NCBI RefSeq assembly: GCF_900111685.1
Contig: NZ_FOHX01000014.1
Span: 124,001-188,000 of the forward strand
Origin: Nonomuraea wenchangensis
GTDB taxonomy: Bacteria > Actinomycetota > Actinomycetes > Streptosporangiales > Streptosporangiaceae
Reading direction: 5' to 3'
Length of the DNA: 64,000 bases
Part shown: positions 9,328 to 18,481 of the stretch, piece by piece
Layout of the letters: each line of letters starts with the position of its first letter
How positions within the stretch are numbered: the first letter of the stretch is position 1
Notes under the pieces: model-generated
Told to the model about the DNA's origin: nothing
The model's input: only the letters and a program-made list of their open reading frames with translations
Database searches by the model: none
Program-made: the position numbers and the translations under genes

Positions 9328-10065
9328 TCACACGCGCTGCCAGAGCGCCGGCACGTTCGGCGGCTCCCAGCCGGCGAGCGAGGTGTGCGCCTGGATGCAC
9401 CGGTAGGTGACGCCGTTGTAGGTCACCGTGTTGCCGACCGCGTACGCGACGCCCGCGCGCCACGTGCCCGACGGGGCGGTGGTGGTCGGCGTCGGCGTCG
9501 GGGTGGGCGTCCTGGTCACGGTGGGGGTTGGGGTCGGGGTCGGGTTGCCGCCGCCCCCGCCGACCTGCAGGTCGATGCAGGAGTAGAAGGCGTTGGCGGT
9601 GTCGGAGATGTTCCAGATCGCGAGGACCTTCTGGCGGCCGGTGAAGCCGGACAGGTTCACGGTGTGCGAGACCGTCGCGGGCGGCTGCTGGTTGTTGCCG
9701 CTGAACTCGGCGACCTTGGTGTTGCCGATGTAGTACTGGTAGTTGGCGGTCGCGTGCCGGGCGGTGAACGTCCAGGTGAAGGTCACCGTGGTGCCGACCG
9801 ACGCCACCGGCCAGGGCTTGCTGTCGTCGTTGAGCTGGGCGAACTGCCCCAGGTTGGCGTTGCAGGTGCGCAGGCCCTTCGGCCCTTCGACGCTCTGCGG
9901 CTCGTAGACGATGTTGCCGCAGTCGGGCACCTTGCCGGCGGCGCAGTTCGCCTGCCGGCTGGGCGGCGAGTTGACGTAGCCGTGGGCCAGGGCGGGGCCG
10001 GTGTTGAAGACCGTGGCGGCGATGGCCATCGCCGCCACGGCGATCAACGTGAGCATCCTTCGCAT
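9328..10065 (-). CDS. Secreted AA10 lytic polysaccharide monooxygenase with chitin-binding module
   Basis: A 245-residue secreted copper enzyme that oxidatively cleaves crystalline chitin (or cellulose). The signal peptide ends GPALA, so mature protein starts with H28, the N-terminal histidine of the copper histidine brace; the second histidine is the conserved one in TARHATANYQYYI. The AA10 domain spans about 28-170. A Thr/Pro repeat linker (about 175-200) leads to a CBM5/12 carbohydrate-binding module of about 44 residues (WRAGVAYAVGNTVTYN through the terminal ALWQRV). AAAGGAG at 10074-10080 is a good ribosome-binding site for the ATG. The gene is monocistronic, bounded by a terminator and a candidate operator. 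It would feed the N-acetylglucosamine uptake locus seen at 53-62 kb. Confidence 0.93.
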   Translation of the reverse strand: MRRMLTLIAVAAMAIAATVFNTGPALAHGYVNSPPSRQANCAAGKVPDCGNIVYEPQSVEGPKGLRTCNANLGQFAQLNDDSKPWPVASVGTTVTFTWTFTARHATANYQYYIGNTKVAEFSGNNQQPPATVSHTVNLSGFTGRQKVLAIWNISDTANAFYSCIDLQVGGGGGNPTPTPTPTVTRTPTPTPTPTTTAPSGTWRAGVAYAVGNTVTYNGVTYRCIQAHTSLAGWEPPNVPALWQRV

Positions 10066-10105
10066 GGAAGCGGCTCCTTTACATGGGGGGATGCTCCAAA
10101 TGTAA

Positions 10106-10118
10106 AGGAAAGTTTCCT
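10106..10118. promoter_or_regulatory. Palindromic candidate operator of the LPMO gene
   Basis: AGGAAAGTTTCCT is a perfect 6+1+6 palindrome, 41 bp upstream of the LPMO start codon. It contains the GAAANTTTC core that I recall from promoters of actinomycete xylanase and other polysaccharide-degrading genes, so a substrate-responsive repressor site is plausible. Confidence 0.55.
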
Positions 10119-10172
10119 AACGGTAAATGGTCCTGCTGACCGGCCGTGCGGACCCCGGTCAGTACGGCCAGG

Positions 10173-11471
10173 TCAGCGCGTCACGATGAAGTCGGCCGGA
10201 TCGCGCGGCGCCCGGTCACGCGGTGGCGCGGCGGCGTGCCCCACGGCCACGCAGCCCATCGGGTCCCACGCGGCGGGCAGGTCGAGCACCTCGCGCACCA
10301 CCGGCCGGCAGAACATCGTGGACGACACCCACGCCGAGCCCAGCCCCTCGACGGCGAGCTGGACGAGGAAGTTCTCCACCCCCGCGCCGGTCGCCACCAC
10401 GAACATCTCCCGCTCGGCCGCGTTGCGCCGCTCGTCGCGGTAGGTGTGCGAGCCCTCCATCACCAGGCACGGCACCACCAGATAGGGCGCGTTGCGCAGC
10501 ACGTCGCCCCTGCGCACCCGCTTGGCGATCGACTCCTCGCTGAAACCGTCGCCCCGGAGGTCGGCGATCCACGCCTCGCGCATCGCGTCGAGCAGCTTCG
10601 TACGCGTCTCGGGCGACTCGACCAGCACGAACCGCCACGGCGTGGTGTGGTGCGGCGCGGGCGCCGCGATGCCCGCGGCCACCGCCCGCCGCACGGCCTG
10701 CGGATCGACGGGCTCGGCGGAGAACTCCCTGATCGTACGGCGGGCGAAGACGACGTCCCGCGAGCCGAAGCGGAACAGGTCCTCGTCGGCCGGGCGTACC
10801 AGCGGCACGACCCCGGGCCCGTCGTCGTCGGTCACCAGGTGGGCGAGCCCGCGGACGATCGCCACCGGCACCCCGTCGAGCTTGCCCTTGACCAGCTCGG
10901 CCGCGCCGGCGATCTCGTCGGCCAGCGCCGTCACGGTCGCGCTCAGCTCGTTGCCGTAGGCGTCGGAACGGCCGCGGAAGTCGTCGAGCGGGCGCACGCC
11001 GGCCGCGCCGATCGCCACGTCGGTCAGCCCGTTGCGCCACGGCCGCCCGGACGTGTCGGAGACGATCACCCCGGCCCGCACCCCGGTACGCTCCGCGAGG
11101 CCCGCCCTGACGCGCCGGGCCGAGGCGTCCGGGTCCACGGGCAGGAGCAGGACGGTGCCCGGCTCGGTGTTGGAGGCGTCGACCCCGGCGGCGGCCATCA
11201 CGAAGCCGTGCCGGGTCTGGGAGATCACGGTGTCGCCGCGCCGGGCGACCACGCGCTCGGTCTCGTCGGCGATGGCCTGGGAGCGGTCGGGGGCGCGGCG
11301 GACGCGGCCCTCGGCCTTGCTCACGATCTTGGAGGTGACCACGACGATGTCGCCGTCCTCCAGGGGGGCACCCGAGAGGAGGGCCGCGAGGTCGTCGCCC
11401 TCGCGCACCTCGCCGATGCCTTGGACGGCGATCACCTCGACGGTGGGGGGCTGCTGGGGGGTCATGGTCAT
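10173..11471 (-). CDS. fbiB: FbiB, coenzyme F420:L-glutamate ligase with FMN-reductase-like domain
   Basis: A 432-residue two-domain protein. Residues about 10-245 are the CofE gamma-glutamyl ligase domain ([29 protein letters not shown]), which adds glutamates to F420-0. Residues about 255-432 are a nitroreductase-fold domain ([38 protein letters not shown]); in mycobacterial FbiB this domain reduces the dehydro-F420 precursor using FMNH2. ATG 11471 overlaps the stop of fbiA as ATGA, so the two are translationally coupled. A second in-frame ATG lies two codons later. Full length for the actinobacterial fusion form. Confidence 0.97.
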   Translation of the reverse strand: MTMTPQQPPTVEVIAVQGIGEVREGDDLAALLSGAPLEDGDIVVVTSKIVSKAEGRVRRAPDRSQAIADETERVVARRGDTVISQTRHGFVMAAAGVDASNTEPGTVLLLPVDPDASARRVRAGLAERTGVRAGVIVSDTSGRPWRNGLTDVAIGAAGVRPLDDFRGRSDAYGNELSATVTALADEIAGAAELVKGKLDGVPVAIVRGLAHLVTDDDGPGVVPLVRPADEDLFRFGSRDVVFARRTIREFSAEPVDPQAVRRAVAAGIAAPAPHHTTPWRFVLVESPETRTKLLDAMREAWIADLRGDGFSEESIAKRVRRGDVLRNAPYLVVPCLVMEGSHTYRDERRNAAEREMFVVATGAGVENFLVQLAVEGLGSAWVSSTMFCRPVVREVLDLPAAWDPMGCVAVGHAAAPPRDRAPRDPADFIVTR

Positions 11472-12406
11472 CGGGACAGCTCCAGGGCCAGGTCGAGGGC
11501 GGTGCGGGCGATGCCGGCCGCGGCCTCGGCATCGTGCATGAGGATGGGACGGGCCACGACCCGTACGCCGTCGAGCGCCACCCCGGCGTCCTCCTCGGCC
11601 ACGAGCCAGCCGTCGATCAGGTCGGAGCCGTAGAGCTCCAGCACGGCCTGCGCGGTCGTCTCCACGCCGATGGCGGACAGACAGGCGTCGGCCATGCCGC
11701 GCACCGGCGCTCCGCCGATGATCGGCGACACCCCGACGACGGTCTTGGGCAGCAGCGCCTCGCGGATCCCCGGGACCTGGAGGATGGTGCCGATGCTCAC
11801 GACCGGGTTGGACGGCGGCAGGATCACCACGTCGGCCTGCCGGATCGCGTCCAGCACGCCCGGCGCCGGTTTCGCCCGATCGACCCCCACCAGCGCGAAC
11901 GACTGCGCCGGCACCGAGGCGCGCAGCCGTACCCACCACTCCTGGAAGTGCACGGCGCGCTTGCCGCGCTCGTCCTCGATCACCACGTGGGTCTCGCAGC
12001 GGTCGTCGCTCATCGGCAGCAGGCGCACGCCCGGCTGCCAGCGCGCGCACAGCGCCTCGGTGATCTGCGAGAGCGGGTAGCCGGCCTCCAGCATCTGCGA
12101 GCGGACGATGTGGGTGGCGAAGTCGCGGTCGCCGAGGCCGAACCACTGCGGCTCCACGCCGTACGCGGCCAGCTCCTCCTTGACCACGTGGGACTCCTTG
12201 GCCCGGCCCCAGCCCTGCTCCTCGTCGATGCCGCCGCCCAGGGTGTACATCACGGTGTCGAGGTCGGGGCAGACCCGCAGCCCGAACAGCGTGATGTCGT
12301 CACCGGTGTTGCCGATCACGGTGATCGTGGCGTCCGGCTCGGTCGCGCGCAGACCGCGCAGGAAACGGGCGCCGCCGATGCCGCCGGCGAGTGACACGAT
12401 GTGCAT
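11468..12406 (-). CDS. fbiA: FbiA, 2-phospho-L-lactate / phosphoenolpyruvyl transferase
   Basis: A 312-residue CofD-family enzyme that transfers the lactyl or enolpyruvyl phosphate moiety from its GDP-activated form to Fo, giving (dehydro-)F420-0. The N-terminal [43 protein letters not shown] and [14 protein letters not shown] are the family's diagnostic segments. It is first in a two-gene operon with fbiB and diverges from the Gln/Pro-rich membrane protein gene. GAGG lies four bases before the ATG. Together with fbiC this window supplies the committed F420 enzymes except the guanylyltransferase FbiD. Confidence 0.97.
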   Translation of the reverse strand: MHIVSLAGGIGGARFLRGLRATEPDATITVIGNTGDDITLFGLRVCPDLDTVMYTLGGGIDEEQGWGRAKESHVVKEELAAYGVEPQWFGLGDRDFATHIVRSQMLEAGYPLSQITEALCARWQPGVRLLPMSDDRCETHVVIEDERGKRAVHFQEWWVRLRASVPAQSFALVGVDRAKPAPGVLDAIRQADVVILPPSNPVVSIGTILQVPGIREALLPKTVVGVSPIIGGAPVRGMADACLSAIGVETTAQAVLELYGSDLIDGWLVAEEDAGVALDGVRVVARPILMHDAEAAAGIARTALDLALELSR

Positions 12407-12610
12407 GTGCCTCAGTCTTCCACTGGCCTTTCACCGGCCTCTCACCGGTCGACGGCAGGCCCCGCCTGAGGGCGCGAATTTCACCGGCTGCAACCGTGTA
12501 CTTGCAGGTATAGGCCGAATTGAGATGTAAGGGGTTGCTGGGACGCCCGACGTTTGACGGGGTAATGTGGCAAACTCCCTTCGGGCCAAAGGGTCCGTTG
12601 GGGGTTAGCT
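12407..12610. promoter_or_regulatory. Divergent promoter region of fbiAB and the Gln/Pro-rich protein
   Basis: This 204-bp gap drives both flanking genes. It holds three near-copies of TCACCGG (in 12429-12438, 12440-12449 and 12479-12488) on the fbiA side, and a TTTGACG element near 12550 that could serve as a -35 for the rightward gene. No established operator was recognised. Confidence 0.35.
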
Positions 12611-14965
12611 GTGAGCAAAATTGACGTGGCGCGGCTGCGGGAGCCGGCCGCCTGGATCATGCTCGTCGCCGGACTGACGAGCGTGCTGCTGGCGATCGGG
12701 CACCTCCTCGTCGGCTCGTCGTCCAGCTCGTCCTTCACCGGTCGCGCGGTCTCGAACTTCTTCGGACTCACCGACCCGGTCGTGACCGCGCTGCTGCTCG
12801 GAGCGGTGCTCCTCGTCACCAAGATCGGCACGCCGTCGGACAAGGCCAAGGCGATCACGTACGGGGCGGCCGTCGGGCTGCTGCTCGCCTCCCTGTTCGG
12901 GATGCTGACGCTGCTGCTCGGGCTGTTCGCCGGGAACGGCGCCCGGCCGACCGTCGAGTTCGTGCTCCTCGGGGCGCCCCGGCTGGCGTTGACGGGGGTG
13001 GCGCTCGTCTACCTCATCCCGCAGGCGCTGCCCGCGCGGCCGGTCGCACCGGTCTACCAGGGCCACTTCGGCCAGCCCCAGCAGGGCTTCGGCGGCCCGC
13101 AGGACCAGGCGTACGGCCCGCAGGATCAGCTTTTCGGCCAGCATGACCAGCCGTTCGGTCAACAGGACCAGGCGTTCGGTCCGCAGGACCAGCCGTTCGG
13201 CCAGCCCCAGCAGGCCGGCTACGGCCAGCAGCCCCCGGCCCCCCAGCCCTCACCCGCCCAGCACCCCGCCCACACCCCCCAGGACCAGCCCGCCCCTGGT
13301 TACGGCCCGCAGGACCAGCCCGCTCCCGGCTACGGTCCCCAGGAGCAGCCTGCTCCCGGTTATGGTCCTCAGCAGGATCAGCCCGCCCCCGGCTACGGCC
13401 CGCAGGACCAGCCTGCCCCCGGCTACGGTCTCCAGGAGCAGCCCGCCCCCGGTTACGGGCAGCAGCCTGTTGCGGCGCAGCACGAGTTGCCTGCCGGCGG
13501 TTACGGCCAGCAGCCCCCGACGGGGCAGCACTCCGTCCCCGGCCCGCAGTACCTCTCCGGCCAGCAGCCGGTCCCCGGGCAGCCCGTGCCGGGTCAGCCC
13601 GAGCCTCTGCCCGCCTACGGTCAGCAGCCGCTCTCCGGCCAGCAGCCGATTCCGGGACAGCCCGTCCCCGGCCAGCCTGAGCACCTGCCCGCCTACGGTC
13701 AGCAGCCGCCGTCCGGGCAGCACCCCATGCCGGGCCAGCCCCAGCCCCAGCCGCTGTCCGGTCAGCACGCCGCACCCGGCCAGTACGCCCCGCCCGCCGA
13801 CCCCCAGCAGCCCGCCTACGCGCCCCAGCCGCAGCAGGCCGCCGACCAGGCGTACCCCCAGGTGCGGGGAGCCCTCCCGGCCGCTCCGGCCGACCAGCAG
13901 CCCCAGCAGCCCCATCAGGGCTTCGGTGGTCAGGCCGCGGACTCGCCCTACGCGCCCCCGCAGGGCCTCGGCGTGCAGGACGCCGGCGGATACGGCACCA
14001 ACCCCGGCTTCGCCCAGGACCCGCAGCCGTTCCCCCAGAGCCAGCCGCAGTACGGCCAGGACCAGCCGTTCGCGCAGAGCCAGCCGCAGTACGGCCAGGA
14101 CCAGCAGCCCTTCGGCCAGGACCAGCAGCCGTTCGGGCAGGACCAGCAGCCGTTCGGGCAGGACCAGCAGTTGTTCGGGCAGCACTCCTACGCGCCCGCG
14201 GACACGGCCCCCACCGTCGACCGCCCGGCCGCCCCCGCCGCCCACTCCCTCCCGGACTACGCCACCCCCGCGCCGTCCCCCGACTACAACACCCCGTCCC
14301 CCGTCGAGTACCAGCCCGCCCCGTACGTCCCCGCGGACAGCCAGCCCGCCGTGTACGGCCACCAGAGCCCCAACCCGTACGCGCCCCCGGACTCCTTCAC
14401 CACCCCCTCGGCCGACCAGTCCTACCCCACGGGTGAGACGGCGCCGAACGTCTCGTTCCAGCCGCCGCAGCAGCAGGCGTACTACGGTCAGAGCGCGTTC
14501 GACCAGCCGCAGCAGGGCGGCAGCCCCCTCACCGGCTACTCCGGCGCCGAGTTCGCCGCGACCGGAGCCCCGGCAGCCCCCGGAGCCCCTGGAGCTCCCG
14601 GCGCGCCGGCGTACCAGGAGCCCGATCTGCCCGTGGACCCGCGTTCCCAGCAGCTCCTCGACGCCTACCAGCAGGCGGAGACTTACCAGTCGCGCGCGTA
14701 CGAGACCCCCTTCGGTCACCCGCAGCAACAGCAGCAGCCGCAGCCGGGCGGCTACGAGCCCCGCCCCTACCAGCCGTCCCACCAGGCCCCGGCCGCTCCG
14801 GCCGCGCCCGCCGCCCCCGCGTGGAACGAGGGCCAGAGCGAGTCGACGATGCGGCTCGACCCGTCGCAGCTGCGCGGTGGCGACGCGCTCGGTGACCAGG
14901 ACCGTCCCGGGGACGACCCGATCAACCCGACTGCCATATACACCCCCAACGAGCCACGCAGGTAA
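12611..14965 (+). CDS. Four-helix membrane protein with a very long Gln/Pro/Gly/Tyr-rich repeat tail
   Basis: A 784-residue protein in two unlike parts. Residues 1-145 contain four hydrophobic helices (about 14-37, 57-77, 84-111, 120-141). The remaining about 640 residues are low-complexity and cytoplasmic by charge rule, made of imperfect repeats such as GPQDQPAPGY and FGQDQQP, ending with an acidic segment SESTMRLDPSQLRGG. The closest family known to me is the short mycobacterial 34-kDa antigen homologue (Rv0954, DUF5336), which has the same helix bundle plus Q/P tail but is much shorter. The GTG start has no strong ribosome-binding site. It lies just upstream of whiB. A scaffold for polar growth or division is one guess; nothing in the sequence proves it. 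Confidence 0.75.
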   Translation: MSKIDVARLREPAAWIMLVAGLTSVLLAIGHLLVGSSSSSSFTGRAVSNFFGLTDPVVTALLLGAVLLVTKIGTPSDKAKAITYGAAVGLLLASLFGMLTLLLGLFAGNGARPTVEFVLLGAPRLALTGVALVYLIPQALPARPVAPVYQGHFGQPQQGFGGPQDQAYGPQDQLFGQHDQPFGQQDQAFGPQDQPFGQPQQAGYGQQPPAPQPSPAQHPAHTPQDQPAPGYGPQDQPAPGYGPQEQPAPGYGPQQDQPAPGYGPQDQPAPGYGLQEQPAPGYGQQPVAAQHELPAGGYGQQPPTGQHSVPGPQYLSGQQPVPGQPVPGQPEPLPAYGQQPLSGQQPIPGQPVPGQPEHLPAYGQQPPSGQHPMPGQPQPQPLSGQHAAPGQYAPPADPQQPAYAPQPQQAADQAYPQVRGALPAAPADQQPQQPHQGFGGQAADSPYAPPQGLGVQDAGGYGTNPGFAQDPQPFPQSQPQYGQDQPFAQSQPQYGQDQQPFGQDQQPFGQDQQPFGQDQQLFGQHSYAPADTAPTVDRPAAPAAHSLPDYATPAPSPDYNTPSPVEYQPAPYVPADSQPAVYGHQSPNPYAPPDSFTTPSADQSYPTGETAPNVSFQPPQQQAYYGQSAFDQPQQGGSPLTGYSGAEFAATGAPAAPGAPGAPGAPAYQEPDLPVDPRSQQLLDAYQQAETYQSRAYETPFGHPQQQQQPQPGGYEPRPYQPSHQAPAAPAAPAAPAWNEGQSESTMRLDPSQLRGGDALGDQDRPGDDPINPTAIYTPNEPRR
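13290..13460 (+). repeat. In-gene tandem repeat encoding QDQPAPGYGP units
   Basis: Five to six adjoining copies of a roughly 30-base unit (CAGGACCAGCCCGCCCCCGG core, differing mostly at third positions) encode PQDQPAPGYG or PQEQPAPGYG. Wobble differences show that selection, not recent slippage alone, maintains the peptide. A second array at about 14090-14185 encodes FGQDQQP four times with near-identical DNA. Confidence 0.8.
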
Positions 14966-15283
14966 CGAACCGGCAATGGACGGTTAGAGAGAAGGTGGGC
15001 CACGGGCGGGCGTCTATCCCGCCCTGGTACGGTTCGGACCGCTGACAGGTTGAACGACCCCTGGCGACCTCATGATTGAGGTGGGTTCGTCCGGGCGAGA
15101 ACATCACATGCCAAGCACACCGGGGCGAGATCTGGTCTTTCCCCGGATACCTGCATGCCGCTTGACGCCGGACAGCGCACGCGCGTGTAATTACAGCCAT
15201 GTTGTTATGCCTTCCCGTGGGTGGGTAATAAGGAAGGCGTTCATGGGGGGCTCCATTGCGGGCGGGCGGCAGGGAGGTGTGCA
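14966..15283. promoter_or_regulatory. Gene-free region upstream of whiB
   Basis: This 318-bp stretch contains a GGGCGGG/CCCGCCC hairpin with a 7-base loop (15004-15024), which may end the upstream gene, then an ACCTCA-TGAT-TGAGGT dyad (15067-15082) that could bind a regulator, then the promoter described separately. No additional gene is visible. Developmental regulators are known to control whiB in Streptomyces; no textbook box was matched here. Confidence 0.5.
15162..15191 (+). promoter_or_regulatory. Candidate sigma-70-type promoter of whiB
   Basis: TTGACG (15162-15167), an 18-base spacer and TGTAAT (15186-15191) form a reasonable housekeeping promoter. It implies a leader of about 85 bases before the GTG start of whiB. 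Confidence 0.5.
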
Positions 15284-15544
15284 GTGACCGATCCGGTCAT
15301 CGCACAGGATCAGCTTGACGCTGAAGAACTTGGCTGGCAGGAGCGCGCGTTGTGCGCGCAGACCGATCCGGAGGCGTTCTTCCCTGAGAAGGGCGGCTCC
15401 ACCCGAGAGGCCAAGAAGGTCTGCCGATCGTGCGAGGTCCGTGCGGAGTGTTTGGAGTACGCACTCGAGCACGATGAGCGGTTCGGCATCTGGGGTGGGC
15501 TGTCCGAACGGGAGCGCAGACGGATCAAGCGCCAGGCCGTTTGA
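15284..15544 (+). CDS. whiB: WhiB-family iron-sulfur transcription regulator (WhiB/WhmD type)
   Basis: An 86-residue redox-sensitive regulator binding a [4Fe-4S] cluster through C24, C47, C50 and C56. The segments EELGWQERALCAQTDPEAFF, FGIWGGLSERERRRIK and the G[VI]WGG turn match Streptomyces WhiB, needed for sporulation septation, and mycobacterial WhmD/WhiB2, needed for division. These proteins usually act with a sigma factor. Position between fbiA-fbiB and an Rv3259-type gene matches whiB2 (Rv3260c). GTG 15284 is chosen for AGGGAGG at 15271-15277; an upstream in-frame ATG (15221) would add 21 residues not seen in the family. Confidence 0.95.
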   Translation: MTDPVIAQDQLDAEELGWQERALCAQTDPEAFFPEKGGSTREAKKVCRSCEVRAECLEYALEHDERFGIWGGLSERERRRIKRQAV

Positions 15545-15555
15545 CATAGAGGCGG

Positions 15556-15590
15556 AAGGGTCACGTGGGTCCGCCCGCGTGACCCTTTTT
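15556..15590 (+). terminator. Rho-independent terminator of whiB
   Basis: AAGGGTCACG pairs perfectly with CGTGACCCTT, the stem can be extended through GGG/CCC to a four-base loop, and five T residues follow the stem. It sits 12 bp after the whiB stop codon. Confidence 0.88.
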
Positions 15591-15658
15591 CGCATTTTCT
15601 GACCGCTTCGGCATGTATGGTGGGCGCGCCTGATCAACCCCCCAGGAGTCACCTGCAC

Positions 15659-18481
15659 ATGTCCCGTCCCTACGTCACCGTGGTCGTCGTCGCGCACGAC
15701 GGCGGGCGCTGGCTCGGGGAGACGCTGCGGGCGCTGGCGAGCCAGAGCCGCAGGCCCGACCGCGTGATCGGCGTCGACAACGGCAGCAGGGACGGCTCGG
15801 CCGACCTGCTGGCCCAGGCGTTCGGCCGTGGCAACGTGATCTCCCTGCCCCGTTCCGCGGCCTTCGCCGAGTCGGTCGCCGAGGCGCTCGGCCGCCTTCC
15901 CTCCGCCGGCCCCGACGAGTGGATCTGGCTGCTCCACGACGACTGCGCCCCCGACCGGTGGGCGCTGGAGGCCCTGCTCGCCGTGGCCGGGCAGGAGCCG
16001 AAGGCCGCCGTGGTCGGCCCCAAGCTGCGTGACTGGCTCGACCGCCGCCGCCTGCTGGAGGTGGGCGTGACGGTCGGGCGCACCGGGCGCAGGGACACCG
16101 GGCTGGAGCCGCACGAGTTCGACCAGGGCCAGCACGACGGCGTACGCGAGGTCATGTCGGTCTCCACGGCCGGGATGCTGGTCCGCCGCGACGTGTGGGA
16201 GACGGTGGGCGGGCTCGACCCGTTCCTCCCGTTGTTCCGCGACGACCTCGACCTGTGCTGGCGCATCCGCAACGCCGGGCACAAGGTGCTGGTCACGACG
16301 TCGGCCGTGGCCTGGCACGCGGAGGCGGCGGCCCGCAGGCGGCGGCGCCTCGCGGTGAGCGGCGACCATCCCCGCCGGCTCGACCGGCGTAACGCGATCT
16401 TCGTGGTCATGGCGAACCTGCCGTTCCGCGCGATGCTCTGGGCGCTGCTGCGGAACGTGCTGGGCTCGGCCTTCCGCACGCTGATGTTCATCGTGGGCAA
16501 GCAGCCGGCGAACGCGCTGGACGAGCTGGTCGCGATGGGGTCGGTGCTGGTGCACCCGTTCCGGCTGATGCGGGCGCGCCGCGCCCGCCACTACGGCCGC
16601 AAGAAGGGATATATACGCGTAAAGCGGTTGATGACCCCGCCGGGTGCGGCCTACCGCCGGCTGGTCGACATGGTGCAGAGCTTCCTCGCCGGCGGGGTGC
16701 CCGTGGATTCCGCCGGCCGCCACCACCACGTCTCCACCACCGCCTCGGGCGAGGACGAGGAGCAGGCGCTCGTGCCGGTCGACAGCGGCGCGGTCAAACG
16801 GTTCCTGTCCCGGCCCGGCGTCGTCCTCATGCTCGCGCTGGCCGCCGTCTCGCTGGTCGCCGAACGCTCCCTGCTCCTCGGTGACCGGCTCGGCGGGGGC
16901 GCGCTGGTGCCGGTCACCGGCGGCGCGGGCGATCTGTGGGCGTTCTACACCGAAGGCTTCCACGACGGCGCCGGGCTCGGCTCGGACGCCTGGGCCCCGC
17001 CTTACGTCGCGGTCGTCGCGGCCCTGTCCACGCTGGCGCTCGGCAAGACCTGGCTGGCCGTGTCGGTGCTGCTGCTCGGCTCGGTGCCGCTGGCCGGAGC
17101 CACCGCCTACCTCGCCACCAGGCACGTCGTCCCGGCGGTGCCGGCGCGGGCGTGGGCGGCCGGCACGTACGCGCTGCTGCCCGTCGCGACCGGCGCCATC
17201 GCGGCCGGGCGGCTGGGCACGGCCGTGGTGTTCGTGCTGGTGCCGGTCTACGCCTCGCTCGGCACGACCCTGCTGTCCGCCGAGCCGCGCCGCGCCCGCC
17301 GCGCCGCCTGGGCGCTCGGGCTGCTGCTCGCGGTCGGCACGGCGTTCGTGCCGCTGACGTACCCGATGGTCGCGGTGCTCGGCGGGGCCGCGCTCGCGGT
17401 GCGGCGGCGGCGCGGCGCGGTGACGTCCGTCGCCATCGCGCTGCTCGTGCCGGTGGCGCTGCTGTTCCCCTGGCTGGCCGAACTGGTGACGGAGCCGGGC
17501 CGGATCCTGCGTGAGGCCGGGCTGCACGACCCCGCCCTGGTCGATCCCGCGCTCGCGCCCGAGTCGCTGCTCATGCTCGCCCCCGGCGGGCCAGGACTGC
17601 CGCCGTTCTGGGTGACCGCGGGCCTGCTCGTGACGGCACTGGCCGCCCTGCTCATGCGCCGCCAGCGGACGATCGTCGCCATCGGCTGGGGCGTCGCCCT
17701 GTACGGGACGCTGGTCGCGATCCTGGTCAGCCGCATAGAGATCGAGGGGGCGCGGACCTGGCCGGGAGTGCCGCTCGCGTTCGCCGGCACCGGGCTCGTC
17801 GTGCTCGTCGCCCTGACCGCGCACCGCCTGGCCGAGATGCGTGCCGGCGGCGGGCTGCGGCGGCTCGGCGCGACCGCCGTCGTGGCGGTGGCCTTCAGCA
17901 CGCCGCTGCTGGCCGCCGGCTGGTGGGTGGCCACCGGCGTACGTGGCCCGCTCACCGGCGACGCCCCCGACGTGCTGCCCGCACTCGCCGCCGCGCGCAG
18001 CCAGAACGGCGAGCGCACCCTCGTGGTCAAGGGCGCCGCCTTCACCGTGCTGCACGGCCGTACGCCGCTGCTCGGCGAGGCCGAGCTGCCCGTGCCCACC
18101 GAGGCCGCCGCCCGCGTGGCCACCGCCGCCCAAGGGCTGATCGGCGGGCGCGGCGGCGACGCGGCCACCCTGGCCCAGCAGGGCATCGCCATGGTCGCGG
18201 TGGCTCCGCCCGTGCCGCCGGGGCTCGCGAGGACCCTCGACTCACAGCCCTCGCTGGAGCGCCTGAGCCTGTCGGAGGCCGGCGGCCTGTGGCGGCTGGC
18301 CGAGCCGGTCACCCGCGTGCCGGTCAAGCCGGAGAGCATCCTGCACCGGCCGTGGTTGTGGGCTCAGGGCGTGATGGTGCTGGTCATGGTGGTCCTCGCC
18401 GCGCCGGGGCGGCGCGAGAGCCCGCAGGAGGCGCCCGCCGAGCCCGTCCCCGCCGCGCCCCTCCTGGCGGGGGCGTCGTGA
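15659..18481 (+). CDS. Large membrane-bound GT2 glycosyltransferase
   Basis: A 940-residue protein. The N-terminal GT-A domain (about 1-270) has YVTVVVVAHDGGRWLGETL, VDNGSRDGSADLL, the metal-binding LLHDDCAP and the acceptor segment LPLFRDDLDLCWRI. The remainder has about a dozen hydrophobic helices interrupted by a loop rich in small residues, ending in a cytoplasmic Pro/Ala tail. It probably builds a cell-wall or exported glycan across the membrane. ATG 15659 has AGGAG at 15644-15648. The stop overlaps the next gene's start as GTGA. Proteins of this plan next to whiB are common in Streptomyces and relatives; substrate unknown. Confidence 0.88.
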   Translation: MSRPYVTVVVVAHDGGRWLGETLRALASQSRRPDRVIGVDNGSRDGSADLLAQAFGRGNVISLPRSAAFAESVAEALGRLPSAGPDEWIWLLHDDCAPDRWALEALLAVAGQEPKAAVVGPKLRDWLDRRRLLEVGVTVGRTGRRDTGLEPHEFDQGQHDGVREVMSVSTAGMLVRRDVWETVGGLDPFLPLFRDDLDLCWRIRNAGHKVLVTTSAVAWHAEAAARRRRRLAVSGDHPRRLDRRNAIFVVMANLPFRAMLWALLRNVLGSAFRTLMFIVGKQPANALDELVAMGSVLVHPFRLMRARRARHYGRKKGYIRVKRLMTPPGAAYRRLVDMVQSFLAGGVPVDSAGRHHHVSTTASGEDEEQALVPVDSGAVKRFLSRPGVVLMLALAAVSLVAERSLLLGDRLGGGALVPVTGGAGDLWAFYTEGFHDGAGLGSDAWAPPYVAVVAALSTLALGKTWLAVSVLLLGSVPLAGATAYLATRHVVPAVPARAWAAGTYALLPVATGAIAAGRLGTAVVFVLVPVYASLGTTLLSAEPRRARRAAWALGLLLAVGTAFVPLTYPMVAVLGGAALAVRRRRGAVTSVAIALLVPVALLFPWLAELVTEPGRILREAGLHDPALVDPALAPESLLMLAPGGPGLPPFWVTAGLLVTALAALLMRRQRTIVAIGWGVALYGTLVAILVSRIEIEGARTWPGVPLAFAGTGLVVLVALTAHRLAEMRAGGGLRRLGATAVVAVAFSTPLLAAGWWVATGVRGPLTGDAPDVLPALAAARSQNGERTLVVKGAAFTVLHGRTPLLGEAELPVPTEAAARVATAAQGLIGGRGGDAATLAQQGIAMVAVAPPVPPGLARTLDSQPSLERLSLSEAGGLWRLAEPVTRVPVKPESILHRPWLWAQGVMVLVMVVLAAPGRRESPQEAPAEPVPAAPLLAGAS

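Noticed and set aside
13290-14185. CRISPR-like array
   Set aside because: The repeats are in frame, differ at wobble positions, lack unique spacers and encode the Gln/Pro tail of a membrane protein.
15191-18133. A 980-codon open frame antisense to whiB and the GT2 gene
   Set aside because: It runs through the whiB terminator and promoter and encodes only low-complexity Arg/His/Gly/Gln sequence.
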